The notes under the pieces: model-generated
Database searches by the model: none
What the model was told of the DNA's origin: nothing
The model's input: only the letters and a program-made list of their open reading frames with translations
In this document: piece by piece, positions 7,789-18,300 of the stretch
Position numbering within the stretch: position 1 is the first letter of the stretch
Layout of the letters: each line of letters begins with the position of its first letter
Translations under genes and position numbers: made by a program
Origin: Verrucomicrobiales bacterium
GTDB lineage: Bacteria > Verrucomicrobiota > Verrucomicrobiia > Verrucomicrobiales > V1-33
NCBI GenBank assembly: GCA_028293125.1
Contig: JAQGPJ010000026.1
Coordinates: 1-64,000, forward strand
DNA length: 64,000 nt
Direction of reading: 5' to 3'

Positions 7789-8268
7789 ATGATCCCGACC
7801 GGCATCATCACCGTCAGCGACCGCGCCTCCGCCAATGTGTATCAGGACCTGGGAGGGCCCGCCGTGCGCGGCGCAGTGGCTGAGCGGGGCTGGCAGACCA
7901 TCGCGGAGGCGTTGGTGTCGGATGACTTGGAGAAAATCGCTCAGGCAGTCCGTTCCTTCGCCAAACAGGGCTGCCATCTTATCCTGACCACCGGCGGCAC
8001 GGGAATCGCTCCCCGCGATGTCACCCCGGAGGCCATCCGCTCCGTCGCCAGTCTGGAAATTCCGGGATTCGGCGAATCCATGCGGATGCAGTCCCTCCGT
8101 CTGACCCCCAACGCCATCCTTTCCCGCTGTCTTGCCGCCGTGGTGGAGAACAGCCTTGTCATTGCCCTGCCCGGCAAACCCCAGGGCGCGGTGGAGTGCC
8201 TGGGCTTTGTGGCCGACGCCATTCCCCATACGGTCAAAGTCGTCCGGAATGAACCCACCAGCTGCTAG
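7789..8268 (+). CDS. moaB: Molybdopterin adenylyltransferase-like protein (MoaB/MogA family)
   Basis: A 159-residue single-domain protein of the MoCF-biosynthesis fold, which activates molybdopterin with ATP before metal insertion. It starts MIPTGIITVSDRASANVYQD, has the signature LILTTGGTGIAPRDVTPEAI, then FGESMRMQSLRLTPNAILSR, and the closing VIALPGKPQGAVECLGFV. Length and motif order fit MogA/MoaB; which of the two cannot be decided here. The ATG at 7789 is chosen because the family starts there and upstream frame sequence belongs to the preceding gene. No other molybdenum cofactor genes are in the window. Confidence 0.9.
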   Translation: MIPTGIITVSDRASANVYQDLGGPAVRGAVAERGWQTIAEALVSDDLEKIAQAVRSFAKQGCHLILTTGGTGIAPRDVTPEAIRSVASLEIPGFGESMRMQSLRLTPNAILSRCLAAVVENSLVIALPGKPQGAVECLGFVADAIPHTVKVVRNEPTSC

Positions 8269-8360
8269 GGCATCTCCAGTATTTTCAAGGCCCGAGGCTG
8301 CCATCCTGCCGCCCACTCCGCAGAATTGGACAGTCTGTCATGATCCGAAGCCGCAGCTTC

Positions 8361-9431
8361 TCAGGCTTCGAACCGGCAGCGCAGGAGGCGGCCGTAGTCG
8401 CGCCATTTGCCGTTTTCGCGGTTGGGCTGGCCTTGGGCTCCGGCGAGCCAGATGGTGCCTTCGGTGCCGGTGAAAAGGGCTTTGGTGACCCGGCATTTGG
8501 TGTCCAAGGAGCAGGTCAGGCCGCCTTGCACCGCGTCGAAAACCGCGGCGTTCCATGTGCCCTGCGCCTGCCGCCCGGCCATGACAAAGTGTGCGCCGCC
8601 CGGAGCAAAGGCCACGGACTCCATAAGACCGGATCCTTGGTCGCTGTCCTTGATTTTATCCATCTGTTTGGCGGGCGAGGCCTTCCAGTCCCAGCGCTGC
8701 CAGGTCATCTTCCCGTTGCCGGCCATGGGGTCCACCATAGGGCCCATGCCGCAGGCGACCAGCGTCCCACCGTCCGGTGAAAAAACGAGGTCGTAAATGC
8801 CCCCGCAGTAGTGGTGGCTCTTGGTGGTGCCCCAGCTGGTGAAGTCCGGGCTGGTGAAATCAGCCACGGGATCCTGTCCCGGCGTGTCCAGATTCCAGAC
8901 CCGCATGCCGCCCATCATATTGCCGGCGGCCACGTGGCGGCTGTCCGGGGAGAAGGCCACGGAGAGCACGGGCGGGAGGTGGTGATAGTCCCGGAGCACC
9001 TCGCCGGAGGCGGTGTCAAAGACGCGGACGCACGGCTCGGGGGAGGGCAGCGGCTCGTATTTCAGACCGCCCGCGAGATACTGGCCGGAGACGCTGGCGA
9101 TGTATCGGCCATCCGGAGAAAGCGCCATTTTCCAGGACCAGAAGGAGTGCGCCTTCACCCGCCGCCAGCACTTCCGGGTGGCAGTATCGTGCCAGAGGAT
9201 CATGCCGTCGTAGCCGGAGGTGATCAGCGTTTTGCCGTCCGGCAGCAGCACGCAGCCGGAGGCGAAACTGCCGTGGCGGCCCTCGAACTCCTCCGTTTTG
9301 CCGCTCTCCGCGTCCACCTCCAGCACTTGGCCATCCAGACAGGCGGCGTAAAGTTTCCCTCCATCCGCCGTGGCCGTCAGGCCGTGGATGGCGGTGGGCA
9401 CTTTGTACTCCTTTTGCTTCTCCAGTTTCAT
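8361..9431 (-). CDS. WD40-repeat beta-propeller protein
   Basis: A 356-residue protein of repeated WD40-like blades: HGLTATADGGKLYAACLDGQ, LLPDGKTLITSGYDGMILWH, MALSPDGRYIASVSGQYL, VAFSPDSRHVAAGNMMGGMR with VWN, LVFSPDGGTLVACGMG and VAFAPGGAHFVMAGRQA. The repeating xxxSPDGxxxxxG pattern suggests six or seven blades. No signal peptide is evident (it begins MKLEKQKEYKVPTAIHG), so it may be cytoplasmic or exported by an unseen route. It starts 9 bp after the DUF1501 gene and ends the PSD1-DUF1501-WD40 operon. A scaffold role with those two proteins is inferred from this recurrent gene order. Confidence 0.88.
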   Translation of the reverse strand: MKLEKQKEYKVPTAIHGLTATADGGKLYAACLDGQVLEVDAESGKTEEFEGRHGSFASGCVLLPDGKTLITSGYDGMILWHDTATRKCWRRVKAHSFWSWKMALSPDGRYIASVSGQYLAGGLKYEPLPSPEPCVRVFDTASGEVLRDYHHLPPVLSVAFSPDSRHVAAGNMMGGMRVWNLDTPGQDPVADFTSPDFTSWGTTKSHHYCGGIYDLVFSPDGGTLVACGMGPMVDPMAGNGKMTWQRWDWKASPAKQMDKIKDSDQGSGLMESVAFAPGGAHFVMAGRQAQGTWNAAVFDAVQGGLTCSLDTKCRVTKALFTGTEGTIWLAGAQGQPNRENGKWRDYGRLLRCRFEA

Positions 9432-9440
9432 GGGGGGATG

Positions 9441-10754
9441 TCAGGCAAGAATTTCGCTGATGGCCGGCGCACGGTCCTCCACGCGGTGGAAGGTGGGCAT
9501 GCCCGGCAGGTCGTATTCCGCATAGGGATCCAGTCCCAGCGCGGTGAAGATGGTGGCAAAAAGATTCTGCTCGCTGTGCGGCTTGCTGACCACATCCACG
9601 CCGTCCTCGTCGGTCTCCCCGACCACCACCCCGCGCTTCAGCCCGCCGCCGGCCATCATCAGGCTCCAGGCATTCGGATAATGATCGCGGCCCCGCGCGG
9701 CGTTCATCCAGGGGGTGCGTCCAAATTCCCCCATGGCCACCACCAGAGTGTTGTCCAGCATGCCGCGCTCCTCCAAGTCGGTGATCAGCTGATGCACGAT
9801 GCGGTCCATCTCCGGCACCAGCATCTGATGGATCTCATGCTGGAACACGTGGTTGTCCCACGACATGCCGTTGGCCACCATTACAAAAGGACAGCCATTC
9901 TCCACGAGATGGCGCGCCTGCAGGGTGTTCAGTCCGAACGATCCCGGTCCGTAGCGCAGGCGGTCGCCCACCGGCAGCTTCTCCAGATCAAAAAGATCGG
10001 CGCAGGCCATCAGACCGCGCACGCGCTCGAAAGCGGCGTTCTGACTGCGGGCGGCGGTGCTTTTGCGGTCGTTTTCGTATTTTTTCGCGAAGAACTTCCG
10101 CAGCCCTTCCCGCTCCTCGCGGTCCGCGGGCGTCAGGCCGTCATTGCCCGCCGCCAGCTGGGTGTAGTCGCCGCCCAAGCGCACAGGGCCGTATTCCGCG
10201 CCCAGCCAGCCGGCCCAGTTGCCGGCTTTGAAGGATTGGAACTCATTGCCGCCGGGGATGGGGTCGAGCAGGATGAAGTTCGGCAGCCGGGTGTCCACCT
10301 GTCCCAGGGCGTGGCCAACCACGGATCCCAGTGTGGGCCGGGTGAAGCCGGCGCGCTGCGGGTTCCCCTGCTGCAGCAGCGTGATCGCCAGGAAATGCTC
10401 CGGCTGCGTCGTCTTCATGGACCGCACCACACAAAGCTTGTCGGCGATGGAGGCGCATTTCGGCATCAGCGAGGAGAAATGCACGCCGGGAATTTTGGTG
10501 GGAATGCTGCCGAAGGGACCGCTGGAGGGGCGGCCCGGCTTGGGATCCCAAGTCTCAAACTGGCTGGGAGCCCCGCACAGCCAGAGCATGATGCAGCGCT
10601 TCTGCTGCTTTTTCATCTGCTCCGCGAAGGCCGGGCTGCTAAACAGGCCGGCCCAGCTGGTGACCAGCGACGCCATGCCCGCGGTGCCCATCCCCTGAAG
10701 GAACCGGCGGCGGTGAATCGTGTGCTCGTTGGGAGTGCAGTCTCCGGGTTTCAT
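9441..10754 (-). CDS. Tat-exported DUF1501 protein
   Basis: A 437-residue protein with a twin-arginine signal (HRRRFLQGMGTAGMASLVTS ending at SPAFA), then the DUF1501 (sulfatase/alkaline-phosphatase-like) fold: RCIMLWLCGAPSQFETWDPK, VRSMKTTQPEHFLA, NHVFQHEIHQMLVPEMDRIV, LVVAMGEFGRTPWMN and GRDHYPNAWSLMMAGGGLKR. Conserved His, Asp and Glu residues could form a metal site, but the reaction of this family is not established. It lies 97 bp downstream of the PSD1/DUF1549/DUF1553 gene and 9 bp upstream of the WD40 gene. The pairing with PSD1 is characteristic of Planctomycetota and Verrucomicrobiota. Confidence 0.92.
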   Translation of the reverse strand: MKPGDCTPNEHTIHRRRFLQGMGTAGMASLVTSWAGLFSSPAFAEQMKKQQKRCIMLWLCGAPSQFETWDPKPGRPSSGPFGSIPTKIPGVHFSSLMPKCASIADKLCVVRSMKTTQPEHFLAITLLQQGNPQRAGFTRPTLGSVVGHALGQVDTRLPNFILLDPIPGGNEFQSFKAGNWAGWLGAEYGPVRLGGDYTQLAAGNDGLTPADREEREGLRKFFAKKYENDRKSTAARSQNAAFERVRGLMACADLFDLEKLPVGDRLRYGPGSFGLNTLQARHLVENGCPFVMVANGMSWDNHVFQHEIHQMLVPEMDRIVHQLITDLEERGMLDNTLVVAMGEFGRTPWMNAARGRDHYPNAWSLMMAGGGLKRGVVVGETDEDGVDVVSKPHSEQNLFATIFTALGLDPYAEYDLPGMPTFHRVEDRAPAISEILA

Positions 10755-10851
10755 GGCAGGGAAAGTTCGGGGTGGGACTTTGAAATTTTGAAGGGCCGGG
10801 AAGCAGCGTGGCCTCTTTCTTTTAAAAGGAAACCGGGGCCGTGATGCCTGA

Positions 10852-12765
10852 CTAACGGTTCATGGAGAACTCCGGGCCGCTGAAAAGCGCCCACAGCAAC
10901 TCCTTCACCGCCGCCTCCGGCTGGGCGGTTTTGGATTTGAGAAACTCCGACACCCTGGCCAACTCCTCGGCGTCTGGCAGGCGGCCCAGCACGCGCAGGA
11001 ACGCCGTGCGGGTGTGCTCCTCCGGCGTGCCGGGTCCCAGCAGCGCGGCGGCGGTGGTGCCGGGGTCGGGCTTCAGCAGGTCGGCCACGGCGGGAGAGTT
11101 GGTCATGAACATGGCCTGCTGGGTGGTGGCCAGGTATTCACGCGGCATGACGTCCGTGAAGCGCGAGGTCATCTCACGGAGGAAATCGTCATTGTCCGCC
11201 GGGCGGCCCAGCGCCACCAGGATGGACCGTGCCAGGGCCTCTCCGGTGATGGGCTTCTCCACCGCGCAGGCGAACATTTCCGGCGCGGGGGCGGGTTTGT
11301 CCGCCGGGCCGCTCCAGGAGGCGCGCTGCCACGCCTGGCTGAGCACGATGCCGCGGATGAGCCGGCGGATGTCGTAGTTATGGGAGCGGAAATCCTCCGA
11401 CAGCCAGTCCAGCAGCGCGGGATGCGCCGGGGCGTTGCGGGAGTTCATCTCGTCCACGGGATGCACAATGCCGCGACCGAAGAACTGCGCCCATGTGCGG
11501 TTCACAAAAGCCCGCGCCAGCAGCGGATTGTCGTGGGTGACGGATTCCGCCAAGGCTCCGCGACGCGAGTATTTCGGCACCCGCAGCTTGTCGGCGATTT
11601 TCTCGTATTTTTCGGGCGCGTCGTCCTCTTTGGCCCCCTCTTTCGGCCACTCCTCCGACAGAGTGCGGCCTGTCAGCATCATGACCACCGCCGGCTGGGA
11701 CTCCTTTTTGAGATTGGTGAAATTCACAAATCCCCCCACTGCCGACTCGTCCACGGCGGGAGGACCGCCGCCTTCAATGTTTTTGCTGCGGTTGAAGGCC
11801 GCGACCAGTCCCCAGTAGTGGCCCTGCTTGATCTCGCGGGCCAAGGGGTGGTCATGGCACTGGGCGCAAGCGACCTGCGTGCCGTAGATGATAGGGGCCA
11901 CGGCCTCAGCCAGCTGCTGGTGCTCGTTTCTCCGCTCGTAGACAAACCACACCGCCCCCTTTTTCTCCTCGGAATCCGGGCGCGCGGCGATGATCTCACG
12001 CACCACCTCGTCCCAGGGACGGTTTTTGGCGAAGACATCCTCCAGATAGGCAAACCAGCCGTTGTCCTTGCGGCGCTTCTGCCGGCGGCCATCGGGCCCC
12101 CGGGTCATGAGCAGCACATCGTAAACCTCGCGCATGTTGCGGGCATACTCCGGACTGGCGAGCAGCCGGTCCACCAAGGCCGTGCGCTTGTCCGGATCGG
12201 AGGAGAACAGAAAAGCCTCCATCTCCTCCACCGAAGGGGCGCGACCCGCCAGATCCAGCCACACACGGCGGCCGAAGGTGCGGTCGTCACTCACCGGGGC
12301 CGGAGTCACTTGGCCCCGCTGCCAGGCGCGGTTCAGGAAAAAGTCGATGGCCGCGGCGGGCTCGGTGGGAATTTCAGCGGCCGGCACCGGGGTCTCCGCC
12401 GGTTTTGCGGGCTGCGGTTTGGCGAGGGAAATGATCCACTCCCGGACCATGTCCATGTCCGCCTGCGGCAGCTGCTTCTTTGGCGGCATGTGGGGATCGC
12501 TGGAGGCGGCCAGATAAGTCCACAGCGTGCTTTCCTCCGGCTTGCCAGGCACCACCACCTGGCCGCCGTCCCCGCCCTTCATGATCCCCTCCAAAGAATC
12601 CAGGATCAGCCCGCTCTTCTCCTCCAGCGGGCCATGGCATTTCACGCAGGTGGTGTCCAGCAGCGGGCGGATGTGGCTGATCCACATGGCATCCGCGTCG
12701 ACGGCACGGACAGTGACCGGCGGCAGTGCCAGCAGCAGAAGAGGGATAAAAATACGGGAGGCCAT
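10852..12765 (-). CDS. PSD1-type protein: cytochrome c-like, DUF1549 and DUF1553 domains
   Basis: A 637-residue exported protein. A signal peptide MASRIFIPLLLLALPPVTVRA is followed by a planctomycete cytochrome c-like domain with heme motif CVKCH and a possible distal Met in DPHMPPKKQLP. DUF1549 comes next (about residues 155-360: FGRRVWLDLAGRAPSVEEME, then CAQCHDHPLA, a second CxxCH). DUF1553 follows (about 420-630: HDNPLLARAFVNRTWAQFFG, GIVHPVDEMNSRN). The start at 12765 is chosen because it begins the signal peptide; an in-frame ATG 198 bp upstream would add an unrelated basic extension. It is first in the operon with DUF1501 and WD40. Heme binding is inferred; substrate unknown. Confidence 0.92.
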   Translation of the reverse strand: MASRIFIPLLLLALPPVTVRAVDADAMWISHIRPLLDTTCVKCHGPLEEKSGLILDSLEGIMKGGDGGQVVVPGKPEESTLWTYLAASSDPHMPPKKQLPQADMDMVREWIISLAKPQPAKPAETPVPAAEIPTEPAAAIDFFLNRAWQRGQVTPAPVSDDRTFGRRVWLDLAGRAPSVEEMEAFLFSSDPDKRTALVDRLLASPEYARNMREVYDVLLMTRGPDGRRQKRRKDNGWFAYLEDVFAKNRPWDEVVREIIAARPDSEEKKGAVWFVYERRNEHQQLAEAVAPIIYGTQVACAQCHDHPLAREIKQGHYWGLVAAFNRSKNIEGGGPPAVDESAVGGFVNFTNLKKESQPAVVMMLTGRTLSEEWPKEGAKEDDAPEKYEKIADKLRVPKYSRRGALAESVTHDNPLLARAFVNRTWAQFFGRGIVHPVDEMNSRNAPAHPALLDWLSEDFRSHNYDIRRLIRGIVLSQAWQRASWSGPADKPAPAPEMFACAVEKPITGEALARSILVALGRPADNDDFLREMTSRFTDVMPREYLATTQQAMFMTNSPAVADLLKPDPGTTAAALLGPGTPEEHTRTAFLRVLGRLPDAEELARVSEFLKSKTAQPEAAVKELLWALFSGPEFSMNR

Positions 12766-13059
12766 GGCCGGAGGGGATACCGGGCTATACGCTGGAACCG
12801 TGCCGGTATTTCGCCTGGCTCTCCCGGCTCCGCGGACCCTTGGCAAACCGGACCCCCGCCTTAATCCAGCATCCATTTTTCGTCGGTCCGGCACCCCGGT
12901 GCGGTTTTCATGAATTCCCTGCTTTCCTTTTGCCGTTTTTTCAGGAATCTCCCCGGTACGCATCCAAAGCCACCAGTTGCCCGTTGGATCTGCGGACCGG
13001 TCCCGGCCGGTCTGCTGGAACTCCGGGTTTCAACTCCAGCTTAATTCCCCTTCTCCTGA
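12766..13059. other. Divergent intergenic region between PSD1 operon and sigma gene
   Basis: About 290 bp that must hold the promoters for the minus-strand PSD1 operon and the plus-strand ECF sigma gene. No convincing -35/-10 pair or operator was identified. Confidence 0.4.
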
Positions 13060-13629
13060 TTGAAACCGACCGACGCGGAACACGACGACACCGACTTGGT
13101 GCGGCGGGTGGCTCTGCGCGATGCGGAGGCTTTCACGATTCTCTATGACCGCCATTCCACCCTGCTTTATTCCGTAGCGCTCAAAATCCTCGCGGATCCC
13201 GAGGAGGCAAGAGATGTGCTTCAGCAGGTGTTCCTGACGCTTCATGAGAAGGCGGCGGTTTACAATCCGGCCTTGGGACGTCCCGTGGCCTGGCTGTCGG
13301 TCATGGCCCGCAACAAGGCCATTGACCGGTGCCGCTCGCTGAAACGCCAGCGGGAATACGCCGAGCGCATCCGGCAGGAAACCCCACCTTTTGAACATTC
13401 CTCCGAAAATCCCACTGAAACCCATAACCGCGACGAACTCGACTATCTCCATGCCGCTGTGGCCCAACTCCCGGACGAGCAGCGCCAGGCTTTGACGCTG
13501 GCCTACTTCAGCGGGCTCACCCAACAGGAAATTTCCGACACTCTTTCCCAGCCGCTTGGCACCGTGAAGGCCCGCATCCGCCGCGGGCTGATCAAACTCC
13601 GTGAATCCCTCGGGCAATTGCTCGACTGA
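13060..13629 (+). CDS. ECF-type RNA polymerase sigma factor
   Basis: A 189-residue sigma-70 family protein. Region 2 is at about residues 10-85 (DAEAFTILYDRHSTLLYSVA, DPEEARDVLQQVFLTLHEKA, GRPVAWLSVMARNKAIDRCR), and region 4 at about 125-185 (QLPDEQRQALTLAYFSGLTQ, QEISDTLSQPLGTVKARIRR). It directs polymerase to a small regulon when released from its anti-sigma factor. The only reasonable start is TTG at 13060 (MKPTDAEHDD), as no in-frame ATG lies nearby. It ends 9 bp before the anti-sigma gene, a standard ECF arrangement. It lies between two PSD1/DUF1501 loci, which are candidate targets. Confidence 0.93.
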   Translation: MKPTDAEHDDTDLVRRVALRDAEAFTILYDRHSTLLYSVALKILADPEEARDVLQQVFLTLHEKAAVYNPALGRPVAWLSVMARNKAIDRCRSLKRQREYAERIRQETPPFEHSSENPTETHNRDELDYLHAAVAQLPDEQRQALTLAYFSGLTQQEISDTLSQPLGTVKARIRRGLIKLRESLGQLLD

Positions 13630-13638
13630 CTTTTTTAA

Positions 13639-14622
13639 ATGGACGACTCCCTGTCAGAAAACGCAGCCCTTTACGTCCTTGGTCTTTTGACCGGGGATGA
13701 ACAGGCAGCGTTTGAGCGTGCCCTGCAGGAGGATCCCGCACTGGCCGCGGAGGTGCGCACCATGACAGAGGGCACGCTGGCCTTGGCCGCCAGCGCGCCG
13801 CAGGTGGCTCCCCCGCCGGATCTGCGGGCACAGCTGCTGGCTGCTTTCCAGACGGAGACAGATGCGGGACAGGTCCCTGCCGCACCGTTGACCGTGCTGC
13901 CACCGCCCTCCCATGGTTTGAAGAAAACATCGGACAGCCGCAGTGGTGGCTCCCCGCCGCAGGCGGCTCCCCGGCTGCTCCATCTGCTGCCCTGGGCAGC
14001 AGCCGCCGTGCTGGGCGTGATGTTTGCCCAGCAAAAGCAGGAACTAACCTCCACCCGGGCCGAGTCCTCAAAAATTAAAGCGGACAATGTCTCCCTCACG
14101 GAGCGGGAGCGTCATTATCTGGACGCCATCCGCATCAGTGAGGCTGCCAAGGCCGAAGCCTCCACCTCTCTTGCCTCCACCCGCGAGGCTCTGGAAAAAG
14201 CCAAGGCCGGTCTTGAGGATTTGAACGGACGGCACTCCACCTTGGTCGCCGAACTGAATGCCCTGCGGCAGGACAGCCAGCTGGACAAGACGCGGATCGC
14301 GGTGCTTGGCTCCTTGCTGGAAAACAGCCCCAAAGCCGTGGCCGTATCCCTCTGGCGCCAGGAAACCCAGCAGGGGCTGCTGGTGGTGGAGAATCTGCCC
14401 GCCCTGCCCCCCGGTCGTGACTATCAACTGTGGGTGATCGATCCCAGCCGGAAAATCCCGGTCAGCGCCGGTGTGTTCAAGGTGGATGTGGATGGCAAAG
14501 TGCGCCTCGAATTCAAACCCGTGGCCCCCGTGCGCGAAGCCTCGAAATTCGCTGTCACCGTGGAGCGGGAAGGCGGATCCCCGACCCCGGACCTCAAGCA
14601 GTTGGTCGTCATCGGCGGCTGA
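13639..14622 (+). CDS. Anti-sigma factor, RskA-like, membrane anchored
   Basis: A 327-residue protein. The N-terminal anti-sigma domain starts MDDSLSENAALYVLGLLTGD then EQAAFERALQEDPALAAEV; the canonical zinc-binding His/Cys pattern is absent. A single membrane segment (LLHLLPWAAAAVLGVMFA, about residues 114-131) is followed by a coiled coil (135-215) and a C-terminal RskA-type beta domain (220-327: VAVSLWRQETQQGLLVVENL, GRDYQLWVIDPSRKIPVSAG). The insertion of a long periplasmic coiled coil is notable. It would hold the adjacent sigma factor at the membrane and release it on an envelope signal. It is co-transcribed with the sigma gene and followed by a terminator. Confidence 0.88.
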   Translation: MDDSLSENAALYVLGLLTGDEQAAFERALQEDPALAAEVRTMTEGTLALAASAPQVAPPPDLRAQLLAAFQTETDAGQVPAAPLTVLPPPSHGLKKTSDSRSGGSPPQAAPRLLHLLPWAAAAVLGVMFAQQKQELTSTRAESSKIKADNVSLTERERHYLDAIRISEAAKAEASTSLASTREALEKAKAGLEDLNGRHSTLVAELNALRQDSQLDKTRIAVLGSLLENSPKAVAVSLWRQETQQGLLVVENLPALPPGRDYQLWVIDPSRKIPVSAGVFKVDVDGKVRLEFKPVAPVREASKFAVTVEREGGSPTPDLKQLVVIGG

Positions 14623-14700
14623 GCGGGATTCCACCGGAGCTTGGAATATTTCACTCTTATCCTGGACGGCAGGCGGCGATGATCCCCTGCATGGCAAAAC

Positions 14701-14738
14701 AAAAAGGCCCCAGGACGGGTTCCGTCTGTGGCCTTTTT
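14701..14738 (+). terminator. Intrinsic terminator after sigma/anti-sigma operon
   Basis: Nearly continuous stem AAAAAGGCC...GGACGG / CCGTCT...GGCCTTTTT with a GTTC-like loop, ending in a run of T on the plus strand. The A-run on the left makes it possibly bidirectional. Confidence 0.75.
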
Positions 14739-15316
14739 GCCTGTGGGGACTTTGAGATGGGTCCGGACGAGATTGATGGAGCTTTTCGGCCCTGAGCATT
14801 CCTTTTTCAGGGCTGCGCAGTGCTTCTGTCTAAAAAATCAAAAATGTCATTGCAATTCCCACTGAATCAGTAAGATATCAGGACTTGGCCACCTCGACAA
14901 GAGGAGCCGGTATCCGCGGGTTCCCAGGAACCCCTTACCGAACCCTAACTCTTGTCACTGTTGAAGGTATGATCCCAACGACGCCAAATTTACGCACCGC
15001 GCGATGTCGCGGCTGATCCGATCCATCCTCTGATCCGCCATTCCGGTGCGGCTTCAGGATTTTCCTGACAAGCCATCAGACTCCGCCTTCCCCCATTCCA
15101 CGCACCAACGTGGGGTGGAACGGCGGCGGAGCCACCGGACGGCCCGGATTCCGGGGAACTGTTAAAACCCCGTGCCTTCCTGACACCGGAGGCGCGGATT
15201 TCCCATCACCCTCCCGCTGAACAGCACGGCGTGGCACGGCTCCCCGTGCCCCTGCGCCAAGCCGGCAGGGAACCCCAGTGTCATCCCGCAAACTCTATTA
15301 TCCAACGCTTCACGTT
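14739..15316. other. Intergenic region upstream of the LamG protein
   Basis: About 580 bp with no supported gene. Short open frames on both strands lack starts or domains. No tRNA-like cloverleaf was found. It presumably carries the promoter of the LamG-PSD1-DUF1501 series. Confidence 0.4.
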
Positions 15317-18300
15317 ATGTATTCCCAAGGTTCCACATTCGCAAAAATCACGGCTCCCCGCCTGTCCCTCCAGACGGCGCTGCCGGGTATTCTTTTCCTT
15401 TTGGCCGGAGGCCCCGCGGCACTGATCGCCGCCCCTGTGGTCTATGATTTCAACCAGACGCAGTCCAGCGGTCTGTCCATCTTCGGCAGCGCCGCCATTG
15501 CGGAGAGCGGCAGCCACGACGGCAGCGGCTATCTGAGCATCACCGAAGCGGCCGCCAGCAAATCCGGTGGCGTGCGCTTCCCCGCCCCGGCGGGAACCCT
15601 TGATCAGATCCGGGTAAAGTTCAAAGCCCGCATCTCCGACGGCACCCAGGGGGACGGGTTCAGCCTCACGGTGTCCCCCGATCTTCCCGCAGCCACCAGT
15701 GGCGGGGAAAACGGCTACAAGCCCGGCGCCGCCAATCCTCCGCGGTTCATCGTGGCGTTTGACACTTACAACAATGGAGGATCCGATTTTGTGGGCATCT
15801 CCGTGATCGTGGACGGAAAAGTCATTGCCGACATTCCCACCGGAGTGGACACCATCCCTCCCCTCTACAGTGACAACGGGGAGTGGACGGATGTGGATAT
15901 CAATCTGAAGCGGTCCGGCAAACTGACTCTGGCCCTCGGCGGAGTAACGCTGCTCGACAATGTGCGGACCGGTTTTGAGGGCATCGACAATGCCCTCATC
16001 GGCCTCGATGCCCGCACGGGAACCAATTTCGAGACCCACTGGTTTGACGATATCTCCATCGACTTCACGGACGGGGATTCCGGCGCTCTGGCCATCGGGG
16101 CGGAGAGCGAACTGGCCAGCCTCACCCGTTTTGAGGGAACTCCCGTCCGGTTTGCGGTGGTGCCCGCCGGCACAGGCCCCTTCACCTATCAATGGTTTCT
16201 GAACGGCGCCGCCATCGACGGCGCCACCCGCCGCGCCCTGCGTCTGACAGGTGCCCAGGCGGACGCCGGCAGTTACACGGTGGCGGTCTCCAATCCCTCC
16301 GGCCAGGTCACCAGCGCCCCGGCGGTGCTGACCATCACCCCCGACCACGCCACGCCGCAGCTGGTGCAGACTCTGGCGGTCGGCGGCACGGTGAACAGCG
16401 TCACCCTGATCTTTGACGAGAACGTGGATCCGGTCACCGCCGGCGATGTGTCCCACTACAATGCCGGAGCCCTGGCCATCCTGTCCGCCACCCTCGGCGC
16501 GGACGGGAAAAGCGTGGTTCTGAAAACCGCCAACCAGCGGAACGGGCAAAACTACGAGCTGAAAATCACAGGGCTGAAGGACACTTCGGTGGCCGGCAAT
16601 GCCCTGACCGCCACGCTTCCCTTCACCGGTCAGGCGGCCTACCGCAGCGAGGTGCTCAGCGATGCCCCGGTGCGCTACTGGCAGTTTGAGGAGACTGAAG
16701 GCTTCACCGCCACCAGCGGCGCCTCGGGTGCGAATACGGATCCCGCAGTGCTGGCCGCCACCTTCCAAGGCGGTGAATTCACAGGCGCCACCGCCGGACT
16801 GCCAGCCTCCCAGACAGGCGGGAAAGCGGCCGGGCTCAGCGCCGAGCTTGGTCAATGGCTGCTGGTGCCCAACGCCACGGATATCAACAGCGGTGGCCCC
16901 TATCCTAAAAAGACCATCGAGTTCTGGTTCAAAGCCGCCACCATTCCCTCTCCCGAGCTTACCGGCCAGGACCGGGCCGGACTGTGGGAGGAGGGCGGCG
17001 CGGACCGCGGTCTGAACGTTTACCTTTGGAAAAATCCGGACAGCACGGACCCTGACAGCGTCTCCCTGGTGTTCCATTCCCACAACCGCCTGGGGGACGG
17101 ACCGGGAGCGCCCTTCGGCCTGACCGCCACCCAGCCTGCGGTGTATGCGGAATATCCCGGTATCAAAGCCGGGCAGGTTTATCATGTCGCCGCCGTGCAG
17201 GATGGCGACGCCACCGGCACCACGGGCCATCTGATTCTTTATGTCAATGGTCTGGAGGTGAAACGCGCCCCCGGCGCCGGCCAGCTCTATGGCCACGGAT
17301 CGGATGTCCGGATCGGAGGTGGCAATGGGCGCATCCACACCGGCGACAACGGCGTTCTGCCCACGTTTGACGGGGTTATTGATGAGGTGGCCCATTACAA
17401 TAAAGCGCTCACCGCCGACCGGGTGTCCGCTCACTATTTTGTGGGCATCGGCGCCTCCAGCAGCGGCGCCGTGACCATCGATCCCGCCAGCGATCTGAAC
17501 GCTAAAACGACGGCGGAGAATTCCTCCGTGGAGTTCAGCGTCACTCCCGGCGGCGACGGCCCCTTCACCTATCAGTGGTATCTGAACGGCACTGAGCTCA
17601 CGGGACAGACGGGGCGCATCCTGTCCCTCGCCGGGGCTCTGGCTCAGGCCGGCTCCTACACCGTGAAGGTGTCCAACGCCACGCACTCTGCCACCAGCGC
17701 CGCGGCGGTGCTGACGGTGACCCCGGACCTGACTCCCGCCAGGGTGGTCTCCGCGGCCGGAATCGCGGGTTCCATCAACCAGGTGCAGCTCCTCTTCAGC
17801 GAGCCTGTCGATCCCGTCAGCGCCGCCAATCCCGCCCACTACAGCGCCGCCGGCATCACCGTGCTTTCCGCTGTGCCCGGAGCCGATGGCGCCAGCGTCA
17901 CGCTGCTGACCAGCAGCCAGCAGCAGGATGCGGACTACAGCCTGCGCATCAGCAGCGTGAAGGACAGGTCCGCCTCCGGCAACCCCCTGACCGCCACCGT
18001 CCCCTTCCAATCCCTCTGGAACTACCATTACGAGGTGCTGGCGGACAGCCCGGTGCGCTACTGGCCGTTCAATGAGGGCATCGGCGGCGCCGCCGCCAGC
18101 GCGGCTGCCGGGCTCGACACCGATCCCGGAGTTCTGACCGCCACCCTGAGCAGCGGGGAATTCACCAGTGCCCCCTCCCTGCTGCCCTCGGATCCCAATG
18201 GCTTCTCCGCCGCTCTGGATGTGCTTCAGGCTCAGTATATCAAAGTGCCCAACGGCTCCGACCTGAACGCCACCAAGGGACCGTGGGCGAAAAAGACCAT

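Noticed and set aside
14880-15000. Possible small RNA or tRNA-like fold upstream of the LamG gene
   Set aside because: No GGTTCGAxTCC arm or cloverleaf, and no promoter-terminator pair.
15281-18028. Very long minus-strand open frame opposite the LamG gene
   Set aside because: High GC and biased codons on the plus strand keep the opposite frame open. The product is low in recognisable motifs and Gly/His/Arg rich, typical of a shadow.
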